This document shows, one piece after another, positions 10,943 through 21,300 of a stretch of DNA of 27,206 nt. The stretch is taken from contig NW_004087007.1 in the NCBI RefSeq assembly GCF_000220395.1, positions 1,309 to 28,514 on the forward strand, written 5' to 3'. Both the position numbers and the translations under genes were made by a program. The stretch is from Ichthyophthirius multifiliis (Eukaryota > Ciliophora > Oligohymenophorea > Hymenostomatida). Numbering within the stretch: the first letter of the stretch is position 1; each line of letters starts with the position of its first letter. The notes under the pieces are model-generated. The model did not search any database. It was given only the letters and a program-made list of their open reading frames with translations, and had not been told where the DNA came from.

Positions 10943-11807
10943 TCATTCTTTTAGTACTTTTTTTGCAAAAATAACTCTTTATGTAATTGAAATTGAAACA
11001 CCAATAGAAAAAAGCCAGTACAAAAATACCTAAAAATTAGAAAATAATTTTTTTTTTTAATTTTAACTATATATATCATAAAATTATAATTACAATTTAT
11101 TATTGGAATATTATAAAAAGAGAAAACATAACTACTGTTTCAGTTCCTTCTATTAAAGCCTAAGGCATACTAATAGTTGTAAGCTCGTTATTTTTAGTAA
11201 GCTACATATAGATTTTATTTATATTATTTTTTAAATTTTATTATAGTATATATTATATTATTTAATTTACTTTTCTTTTTTCTAAAATAGCACTTAAATA
11301 AAATAGCCCTACTGAGTTTACAAAAAAAGTTCCAAGCATAATAGATAATGCGAAATAAACTTAAATATTTTATTTTTAATATGCTATCCCTATTGGTACT
11401 ATTGAATATGTCTTTTTTGAAAAAGATAAAAGTTTTATAATTATAATTTTTTAATTATATATAAAAGAATAATTATATACTATGAAATCTGCAATAATAT
11501 CAAAATATCCGCCAAAATCTGTTTACATTTTTCTAACTCTTGCTAGTGTTCCTTTAAAATTGATATATAATATCATTAATATAAACCTTTTTAAATAAAA
11601 ATTACCATCATATCCATCTAGTATCCTATTAATTATCCAACTATATAATCCAATCGTATATAATCCTTAAGAGCATGCCAAAGCTGAAATAATCCCAAAA
11701 ATTAAAGAAAATAAAGTAACTAAATTAGGAGTTACACATTAAGGAGTTGAAGAAACAAAATTTTTAAATATTTTTTCTTTTAATTCTCTTAGATAAATGT
11801 CAAACAT
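10943..11807 (-). CDS. CDP-alcohol phosphatidyltransferase family enzyme
   Basis: Five minus-strand exons: 11807-11606, 11551-11481, 11411-11271, 11201-11094 and 11029-10943. Introns are 54, 69, 69 and 64 nt; all phases agree and the product is 202 residues. The family moves a phosphoalcohol from CDP-linked donor to an acceptor alcohol in phospholipid synthesis, within the membrane. The signature DGxxARx8Gx3Dx3D is complete: Asp67, Gly68, Ala71, Arg72, Gly81, Asp85 and Asp89, with Asp64 just before. The first intron interrupts this motif at Gly68. Several hydrophobic segments fit the usual six-helix fold (for example 28-45, 92-101, 107-123 and 155-190). At 202 residues it is close to small prokaryote-type or phosphatidylinositol/phosphatidylglycerophosphate synthases. 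The substrate cannot be set from sequence alone. Confidence 0.9.
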
Positions 11808-12141
11808 AAATAAGTATTAAAAAAATATAATAAATTTTTATAAAATACAAACATAAAAATATGAATCTTATTTTATTTCATAATATTAAATTATATAATT
11901 TAATTAATTTATTTAACCAAAATAATGCTATTTTTATAGAATTTAAATTTTTTGTTTTTATTGTTTAAATTCATAAAGTCGTTTTTTTATTATTTATTTA
12001 ATAAGATAGGTATGAATTTTATACACAATATAAGTTATTTTAATTAATAAAATTATTTCTCTATTATTTTAATTAATTTTATTCAAGTTAATCATGAAGC
12101 CATAATTTATACTTACTTTTTTCTAAAAACTGAATTTTTAA
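11808..12141. promoter_or_regulatory. Divergent upstream region
   Basis: This is the spacer between the minus-strand phosphatidyltransferase start and a modelled plus-strand start at 12142. It is AT-rich and no defined motif is seen. Confidence 0.35.
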
Positions 12142-13582
12142 ATGCAACCTTCTAAATTTTAAATAACTTAAATAAACTATTCTTATAAGACTTTTATTTT
12201 CTATTGTTAACTATTAATTTGATTATTATTTTAAAATACTAATTAAGATTATATTATTTTTATATCTTTTATTTTATTTTAATTTTTTTTATTATAATCT
12301 TCATCTAATTTATTATTAAACATTAGTAAAATATTGTTTATATGTTTTCTATCGAATTGACTTAAAGGAGATTTTTAAAAAAATTATTTTATTGTTGATA
12401 AGTCAACTTTTTGTAAACTAAATTGCTAAGTAAAAGTGTTTAACTCTTTTAATTAAAATTAAGATCATGAAGTTTCTCAAATTCTTTGAATATTTATAAA
12501 TTATGAAAATCAAGGCTTTCCATTTTAGGTATTTTATGCTATTGATTATTATACTTATTAGATTTTCTGCCTTTAAATCTTTCTTAAAAAATTATTTTTT
12601 CAATAATTATTTATTTTTAATAACGAATTTCTAAAATTTTTATTATTTAATTAATATTAGATAAATATGATTTACATTATGTTGAATAATTTTTCAAAGT
12701 TTATAATCTTTCCAAAAAATTAAAATTTTAAATTCAGTCAACAAATTAAAAAAAAATAAAGAAGTAATATTTATCGAAATTTTAGAAGTTTGTGAAAATA
12801 AAAATAAATAAGACATATTATATCTAAAAAACATCAAAGAAGAAGAAGGATTTTATTATCTTCTTCAAGAAATAATATAAACATGGAATATCAAAAAGTG
12901 ATTAAAAAATACATAATATATATATGTAAACTAATTATAATTAAATTATTAAAAAACAACAGCATATTTTATATAATAAAATAATTTCATATATATGTGC
13001 ATAATAATTATTAAGGATAGAAAATCGAGGAATCATATTTAATAAGAAATAAATAGATTGGTATAAGAAAACTTAAATGCATTAAAACATAAATAAATTA
13101 AAATTTATAAAAAAGTGCTTATTAAATATTCTATAAATAAAAAAAACAAGCTAACATTTAATTATAATCATATAATTTACAAACAAATAAAACTCTTTCC
13201 AGAATTTTTTTAAATAATTTAAGAAGGTGAAGAAGCCAATATATAAGTCTCTAAAAGAGTAAATACTTAAGTTTTTTTATTTTTTAAATTATAACTTTAT
13301 AAATAGATATTAATAGAAAAGGATTTATATTAGGATTATCTGAATTTCAAATAAATTAATCATATGAAAAATTTCAGTGAAAAAAATAAATTGGAGTAAA
13401 ATATTTAGACAACTGATTGATCATAAGCTACTTTTTAAAATGACTTTTTAATAGGATGGTATGTAGAAAATTGTTTAATTGTCTGGTAAACTATTCAAAT
13501 ATTTACTTATAATTAAAATTTAAAAGAAAATATTTCCAATTAATTATATTATAAAAAAAAATTCAAAATAAATAAATTATGA
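12142..13582 (+). CDS. Unassigned multi-exon gene model
   Basis: I do not recognise this gene. A phase-consistent model uses exons 12142-12205, 12248-12325, 12368-12471, 12529-12736, 12786-12897, 13021-13376 and 13428-13582, about 358 residues ending at TGA 13580-13582. Introns are 42, 42, 57, 49, 123 and 51 nt; a further in-frame 36-nt intron (13271-13306) is possible. The second exon is strongly hydrophobic and may be a membrane segment. Protein-like stretches include DKSTFCKLNCQVKVFNS, FYYLLQEIIQTWNIKK, LFPEFFQIIQEGEEANIQ and DFLIGWYVENCLIVW. Without the introns the region shows in-frame TGA codons and a frame change, so a decayed gene is the main alternative. The acceptor before 13021 is ambiguous: a site at 12962 opens another frame. 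Confidence 0.4.
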
Positions 13583-13708
13583 AAAATAAAAATAAAAAAT
13601 TTTAAATATTAAGTTATAGAAATTTTCAATTATATTAAAAAAAAGAATTCAAATTAAATAGATTATGAAAAATAAAAAATTTTAATTATAAGTTATAGAA
13701 ATTTTCAA
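13560..13708 (+). repeat. Imperfect tandem duplication of about 65-70 bp
   Basis: Copy one spans about 13560-13629 and copy two about 13646-13708. Both start AATTCAAA, pass through ATTATGAAAAATAAAAA and end with AAGTTATAGAAATTTTCAA or nearly so. Copy one carries an extra 7 bp in its A-rich centre, and there are a few substitutions. It starts inside the last codons of the modelled gene and continues into the spacer, which suggests a local duplication at the gene's 3' end. Confidence 0.7.
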
Positions 13709-14735
13709 AATTTAAAAATATAAAAACAAAAAAAAAGATAAAAGTAAAATTAAATTATTATTTTTGTTTTAAAGAATAATTTTTTTTATAAACTATAAAA
13801 ATCATATATAATCGTATTTGAGAAAAGTAATTTAAATTAATATTTATTTGTTTAATGAAATAATCATTTTTTTTTTATTAAAATTATAATTAATTATTTT
13901 TTAATCTATAATTAATATAATAATAGATATTTATTAATAAAGTATTTTTAACAAGATAAAAAGAAAACATAAATAATTTTTAAAATTTACCTGAGTTTTA
14001 ATTAATTAAAAAAATACATAATTCAAAAATAAAATAATAAACCTGCTAATTAAAATAAATTTTATTAAGTCTTAAATTGGAAAACTAGAAATATTATGTA
14101 ATTTTATTATTCAAATCTCATTTGATGAAAAATTTTAAAATGAAAAGTTCAATTTTAGAAATAATAATTAATCTTTAATGAAAAGTGAAGTTATTAATAT
14201 AGAAAAATATATTAATAATAAAACAAAGATGAACTATTAATAAAAAAAAATTATTCTAAAAATAATAATAAAGTCAGGGTTAAATTAAATAATTCATAAT
14301 TAAGAATACAAGTATTAATGATTAAATTTTTAAATATATTTAGATAAAAAAAATATATTATTTATTTAATAATAAATAATTTATATTAATTTTTATATCC
14401 TTTCTTTATATAAAATAGATTTAAATCTTAAGAAAACAAAAATATTATGTAATACAAAGATATATTTTTTCCTTTATGTTTTTATTTAAAAAATAAATAG
14501 ATATATAAATATAAAAATTTATTTTATATTTAAAAATAAATTAAAAATAAATATAAAATTTTAATTAATATATTTTATTAATTAAAATATTATTTAGTAA
14601 TTTGTTTTATAATAAATTAAAAAAAATATATATTATATATTTTAATATAAAAATTTTGGATATATATATATAGTATATGTATTTTTTATTATATATATAA
14701 AAATCCTTTTTATAATTTTTATTTATATAACTTTT
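13583..14735. other. Spacer with one weak open frame (13995-14321, +)
   Basis: The region is mostly AT-rich filler and contains the tail of the direct repeat. A plus frame without TGA runs from 13995 to TGA 14319-14321. Its later part is less monotonous (IGKLEILCNFIIQISFDEK), but it has no sensible start codon and no family. Other frames over the same bases also look acceptable. I would not annotate a gene without transcript data. Confidence 0.25.
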
Positions 14736-15037
14736 TCAATTATTTCTATTATTTTTTAAGGAAGCGTTTATTTATGAATCCTATACTGGTTCTGGCAATG
14801 GACCAATTGATTCCACTGTTATTTCCTTTTTTAATAATTTAAAATTATAAGCATAAATATATTAATTACTCTCGCATCAATAAAAAATTCATTATAATCT
14901 CTAAATAATGTATATGTACCATATAAAAAACCACATATTAAAACATTCACTGTATATTAATGAAATTTATTTGCTGCATTAAAACCTTTTTATTCAACTT
15001 TTGTCAAAATTTTATCTAATTTTTGCCAAAAACTCAT
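14736..15037 (-). CDS. Small one-TM protein of unknown function
   Basis: Two minus-strand exons, 15037-14870 and 14825-14736, separated by a 44-nt GT..AG intron, give 85 residues. The product begins MSFWQKLDKILTKVEQKGF and has one likely transmembrane helix at about residues 30-45 (VNVLICGFLYGTYTLF). It ends in a polar tail with SIGPLPEP. Size and layout recall small subunits of mitochondrial or ER membrane complexes, but there is no recognisable signature. The clean splice junction, and Gly, Pro, Trp and Cys residues rare in wrong frames here, support a real gene. Confidence 0.6.
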
Positions 15038-16179
15038 TATTTTTTTTTATTTTTTTCAAGTTAATTATGTATATAATTTAAAAATTATCAAAATTAAAAA
15101 ATTGAATTAATTAATTAGAAAAATGTTATTTTAATATTAATGATTTATTGAAAATTTATTATATTTCAAAAAATAAATATATTATGAATATTTCAAAATT
15201 ACTATTTTTAATGTTATTTTGTTAAATTAAATATAAAAATTTAATTGCTTATAAAAAAGCTAATGTTTTTTTTGTGAAATTATAGTTTGAATTATTTTCA
15301 GAAAAGATATAAACCAAATACATATGCCTTGAATCTTCATATCTTAAAAATGATCAACTTTATTTCAGATAATTTATATGTTTTATTTATCTTAAAATAT
15401 ATTATATAAGGTTATATATGATAAAAATTAGTTAAAAACCTTATTTAAAATATATGATGTATAACACATATTATTTATCATCACATATAATAATTTGTAA
15501 ATTAATATTTTATATTTAATTAAATTTATATTTTATAAAAATAAAATTAAGCATAATTATTATTTATTAAAATATATCAGAGACGATGGCTAGATTTTTT
15601 TTTATATATGATATTTATACAAATATTTTTATTTTAATATAATTATAAATGTTTAAAATTTTAATATAAGATTTTCGATAAATTTATAAATAAGAATTAA
15701 TAATTTTAAATTAACCGAAATCGCAAACATTACTATTAAAAGCCCAAAAACTGCGATTAAAAATAAGTTTGGTTAATCGTGCCATCAATTACATACAGTA
15801 ATTCTTGATTGTATAAAATAAATATAAATATTACTTTTATAATTTAAAAGAAAAATATATTTCAAACAAAGAAAAAAATTATATATTTTGCTTTAAATAA
15901 TATAAAATTAATTTTTAATTAAATTTATACCTCTTTATTCGTTAACATAAAATTACTTGTTAATAAATATTTTATTAATTTTTTGAAAAAATCAAGTAAA
16001 AATGATAATATCCTTTTTTTTTGGTAATTTAGTTTTTAATAAAAAATTAGAAAAAAAATTAGAAATCTTTAAATAATTAATATTTAAAATTAAAAAAATA
16101 TAATATATATATATACAAGAAAAAAATAAAAGTAAAATAAAAGAAAAAAAAAAAACTTAAACAAATAAAATTTAAAAAA
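15038..16179. other. Spacer with a GC-richer island at about 15575-15830
   Basis: Most of this is AT-rich spacer upstream of the sorting-receptor gene. Bases about 15710-15805 are clearly less AT-rich. They can be read on the minus strand from ATG at 15785 (MARLTKLIFNRSFWAF), in a plus frame containing LTEIANITIKSPKTAIK, or in a longer plus frame from ATG at about 15586. The island also has a 7-bp inverted repeat, CGATTAA / TTAATCG, around a 12-nt loop. A short exon, a tiny gene or a structured non-coding RNA are all possible; I cannot choose. Confidence 0.3.
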
Positions 16180-17690
16180 ATGTATATACATAATTTACTA
16201 ATTATAATACTATTAACCACATATTAAATATCTTAAGTATAAGCAAATCTAATAATACTAGGTCCTTAAGAAATAAAAAAAGAAATATAAGATTTAGACA
16301 AAGATAAGAGTGAGCTAATATAATATTCTATAGGTAATTTTGGATTTGTTCCTTATGGAAAGCGTATAATTGGAGAATTAATCGTAGCAGATCCATATAA
16401 AGGCTGTACTGAAATAGTTAAACCTTAAACAGACTAATTGGATTAAACAAATACAAGTATTTACTTTTTGTTAATTGAAAGAGGAGAATGCTCATTTGTA
16501 ACAAAAGCATATAATGCTTAATTGATTGGTGCTAGTGTTGTGATTTTTGTAAAAAAAAAAAATTATTTATTTTATAAAAAAATTAAAATAAAGGTTGATG
16601 ATAATCCAAATGAAAATGCTAGTAAAGTTCTTATAGGTGATGATGGAATGGGAGAGCAAATTTAAATTCCTTCTATTATTATAGGATACAAAGTCGGAAA
16701 AGCATTAAAGAAATGGTTAGAAAACAAATAAAATTAAGGAAAAGTCTAATTAAGTATCGAGTTTGTAGAATAAAAATTTGAATAAACGAATTATAAAATA
16801 TGGATTTCTTTACCTTCTAAATATGCAAACAGATTAATTTATTAAACAAGCAAAATATAAAAGAAAATTGGAGAAAATAAACGTAAAAAAATAAAAAAAA
16901 AAAAAAAAATTATATTTAAAAAAAAAAAGTTTTCTTTGAACCAGTATATTAAATATTTAGCTTACTTGAATAAGAATAGAATGAAAATTGTATTTAAAAA
17001 GGTAAATTTTGTGCTAAAGATCCTGATTTACCAACCGAAAAAGGAAAAATCCCAACTTCTTCAACCATAGCAACAGGAGCAGATATTGTAAACGAAGTGA
17101 TAAGATAATTATGTATATTTTAATAGGAAAGTAGTCTTTGGTGGGATTATTGGAGAAATTTTGCTATTTAATGTAATAAACCTTAATTATATAAAGAATG
17201 TAGTTATTAAATAACTATGACAATGGAAAATGTAAATGTTGAAGTTTTAGAATAATGTGTCAAAGCTAATTCTGAATCTAATAGTCCTTTGTTAAGTAAA
17301 TAATTACTTTTGCAAGAATAATTCAAAATTAGAGGTTGGCCTAGTCTTACTATAAATAATTAAATTTATAGAGGAAATATTATTCCTGATAATATATTTG
17401 AAGCCCTTTGTAACAGCATTCAAAAGCCTGAAGGAAACTGCCTTACTTATACTCAAGATTTTATTGGAAAAAATGACTTTGATGATATTGGAAGTGGAAA
17501 TTAAAGGATGAGCATTTGGGTTATTCTATTAATCACTTTTATTGGACTTATAGCTGTCTTTGCTTTACTTGGGTTCTTTTACAGAAAATTCATTAAAAAA
17601 GAAATGTCTTAAGAAATGAATTAATAAGTGAATTAAATGGTTTCTTAATATATTGCTTTTTATGAAAGCAGAGGAAAAAATGGAGAGTGA
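16180..17690 (+). CDS. Vacuolar sorting receptor-like protein (PA domain)
   Basis: Exons 16180-16548, 16594-16882 and 16930-17690 encode 472 residues; introns are 45 and 47 nt. The family carries soluble hydrolases from Golgi to vacuole or lysosome by cycling through endosomes. Residues 1-22 are a signal peptide. A protease-associated (PA) domain follows (about 50-190), with LIERGECSFVTKAYNAQ and IPSIIIGYKVGKALK. Next comes the VSR-specific luminal region with NCIQKGKFCAKDPD, LWWDYWRNFAIQC and WPSLTINNQIYRGNI, matching the cysteine pattern and order of plant receptors. One transmembrane helix lies at about 415-437. The 35-residue cytosolic tail holds YIAF (460-463), a Tyr-x-x-hydrophobic type sorting motif. 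The EGF-like repeats of plant receptors are absent. The 45-nt first intron is a multiple of three without TGA, so retention would only add residues. Confidence 0.92.
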
Positions 17691-18340
17691 ATACTTTTTT
17701 TTATTTTTTACAATATAATTATTTTTTTATTTTAAAAATATTTAAATTTGTTTTTGCTTTTTATTTATTTTATTTTTTTTATATTATAAAGATTTTATAA
17801 AAAGATAATATTTTATATATTTTTTTTTTTTAATTTTAGTTATTTTTATTTAATTTTTTTCATAAAGTAATAATAATAATTAAAAGCAATATTTATTTAT
17901 ATAATTGGTTTTTATTTATATTTTTTTTCATTACTTTTTTAAAAACATAATAAATAAATATAATGTAAAATAATATAATATAATTATTATAAGAATAATA
18001 TATTTTCATACCTTATTTAATCATATTTTTTAAAAAGTTTCAAAACTTTATAAATTAATATATTTTTATTTTAAAAAAAATATTGTATTTTTTAGAAAAG
18101 GCTATATTTTTAATAAAATTAAAGAAAAATTTATATTTTTACTAAAATTTTTAAGTAAAAAAATATTTTATAAAAGATTTTAATTATCGTGCTTCTAAAA
18201 ATTCGAATAAAATTTCTTATAAATTTTTTTTGATATAAATACTTCTATTTTTCAAAAATTAATAATATTAAAAATATAATAAAACAATAATAATAAGCTA
18301 AAAAAAAAGATAAGAAACAAGAAAAAAACCATAGAACATT
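17691..18340. promoter_or_regulatory. Spacer upstream of the Spt6/GW/zinc-knuckle gene
   Basis: These 650 bp between two plus-strand genes are AT-rich and hold no supported gene. They should contain the promoter of the gene starting at 18341. No defined conjugation- or meiosis-specific element is recognisable to me. Confidence 0.4.
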
Positions 18341-21300
18341 ATGGAGGTAGAAACCCTATAACATCTTACTTAAGATAAAAATAGCTAAAAATTATATAAT
18401 CAGAGCTAATAAGCTATTAATAATGCTATTGAAAGTCCTAATAGTGCTTTCGAAAGTCAAACTAATTGTGACTTTACTGATACTATTTCTCAGAATAAAA
18501 AGAAAAGAAGGTAAGAAATAATCGATGAAATCGATAAACCACTTAATAAAAACAATAAAAATTTGTTGGGAGACTTCTAAAGAAAATAATTTAAATCTTA
18601 AGAGGATAATAATAATGATGAAGTAATATTTTTTATATATTTTAAATATAATATAGATATATCTAAATAAAAAAGCTAAACTTTGATAATCTTAATCTTC
18701 ACAATCCTTTTTATGATAAAGAACAAATAAAGAAATATTTCACTTAAGCAAGAGAAGTTTAAATTGTATAAAAAGACATTCCAGAAAGATATTAAATGAT
18801 ATTTGGGTAAATAAAAAATTCTACTATATATTTTTTTTAATAAAAATAATAATCTATATATTATATATTTTAATTAAACTAAAAACTTTTGTAAATATTA
18901 TTTAATTATATTAGAAATAAATATTATTTTTATTTTATAATATTTTAATATTTAAATACATTTAATTTCAACAATTATCTATATTTTTAAAATTAAAATA
19001 TAAAAAAATTAAAAGATCATATATTGATAAATATTTCTCTCCTGAAAATTTAAAAGAATAATCACTTTGGATATCCCAAAACTGCTTTTAATGTCAGGAC
19101 TTTAAAATTTCTGACATTCAATTAGTACTAGATTTAGTTTTAAATAAAAAATATGAAGTACCTTTTATTTACTATTCAAAAAAAGTTAACCATATAAATA
19201 TTTCTATGGAAAATCTATGGCTAATATTTAACTAATGCATTTAATATAAAGAATATATAATCTTAAAGTAAGAAAAAAAAAATATTCAATATAATCATAT
19301 AAAAAAGACAAGTATTTGAAAATTAATTATTAGAATTATACACAATACAAGAAATTGATTAATCTTTAATTGATTATGCTATAAATAATGAAAAAATGGA
19401 AGAAGTGATGATATACGCTTAAATATAGAAAATGATATATGAACTGAATGAATCAAATAATCATAACATATCTATAGAGCATAGAAATATAATAAAAAAA
19501 TGCCGTCAGCTATAGATACCTTAAAATACTTTTAACTTTTTTGAAAACTCTATTGAATTTTCTTTACGTTTGCTAAAAAAAAAGAATAATGATATTTGTG
19601 GAAAAAAAAGTTAACTTCCATCTAATATTTCTTCTAATTTTAAAGCCTATAAAGATTTATTGTCTATAGATTTACTTTATAATCCTTTAGTTAAAGATTA
19701 TCTTTTATAAATATATTTAGATAATGTGACTATTTCTACTTCTCCTCTTCCTAATATTGTTGATTTTGATATTTATCATGAATACTTTTCAGTTAAGAAA
19801 ATAGATAAAAGTAAAATTATATATTTTTAATTTTTATATATAAATATGAAATCAATAGAACCTTTTAACAAATTTGATGATGATTAATATCTTTATATTT
19901 AATTAGCTATAGAAAGTAATCTTATTAAGTGTGAACTTCAAATTACTTGTTTGGAATTCATAAGAAAAACTCTTTTGTAATATTTTTAACCTCATTTAAA
20001 AAATAATTATTAAGATCACTTAAATCAAATTATTGACACTTTTCTTGATTAATTTTTGTAAATAAATATAATAAAATAATAATATTTATAAATATACTCA
20101 TACATAATTATATAAATAAAAAGTATTCCTTATGTATAAAAACAGACTTAAAAATTGCTTGAAGAAAAAGCTTTAAAATATGTTTAAGATGCTTGCTTTT
20201 AAAAATTTAAATTATTTATAAGCTATGTAAAAAATTTAAAAATACATAAGTTTTAATTTATTTACATAAAAGGGAGAATATTAAATAAAAGATCATTTAA
20301 ACCGTTATGTTGTACCCGATTCTATAATGTCTATGTATATAAGTCATGAAAAAGGTACTATTGGAGTTTCTATAATAAATTTAGTTGGAAAAGAGACCTA
20401 CAAATAATCATTAGACTTGTATTTTAATTTTGAGGAGTAATATAAAGAACGTAAACAACTAGAAATGAAAAACTTTAAAGATTTAATAAACAAAAAACAG
20501 CCAACAATAATTGCTATATCATCTAATACTCCTCTTGCAATAGCTTTAAAAAGAGACTTGATGGGTTAATTTAGTGATGTAGCGAAGAAAATAATAATTG
20601 TAAATCTTGAAATGGATTCTATATACATAAAATCAGTAGAGAATATCCAAGGAACAGCAGAAAAAATGAAGATTCTAGCTTTAAAATAAGCTCGCTGTTT
20701 ATAATATAGATTATTAGAAGTATGTAATATATGGAATACTGAAAATAATAATATTCTCAATATAAAATTTTAACCTTTTTAGAAAAAACTTAATCAAAAA
20801 TAACTCCATATTAAATATGAATAGCTTTTATAGGAAAGGATTTGCACTGAAAAAGTATTTTTCTAAGAACTTTTCGATCCTTTTAATCATAAAGGAGTAC
20901 TCAAATTCTTACCTGGATTTGGGGAAAAGAAAGCTTAATATTTTTTAAGTTTAATCTAAGAAAGCAGCCCTTTAAATAATAGTCCTTAAACCTCTGTTGT
21001 ATATTTGATTAAATTCATGTAATAAAATTTGTATAAGAATTCTAGTATGTTCTTTAAATTTAAAGGAAAAAACATCTTATAAGAATAGAAAGACGATGAT
21101 AATATTAAAGTAATGAAAGAAATAAATATTTCAGAGCTGTTTGAAGTTATATATAAAGTAAAAAGAACTTAATTAAAAAAAGGTCGAATTCTTTAAGTAT
21201 AATTTAAAGAAAATAAGGAAAGTCTTCTTGTATTTTAATCCGTTGATTATAAATTCAGAGGAGCGATTCTAAAAAGAGCTTTCAAACCTTTAACCTTAAA

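Noticed and set aside
20566-20760. Minus-strand 64-residue ORF
   Set aside because: It lies opposite the conserved YqgF-like coding sequence of the Spt6-like protein and has no domain.
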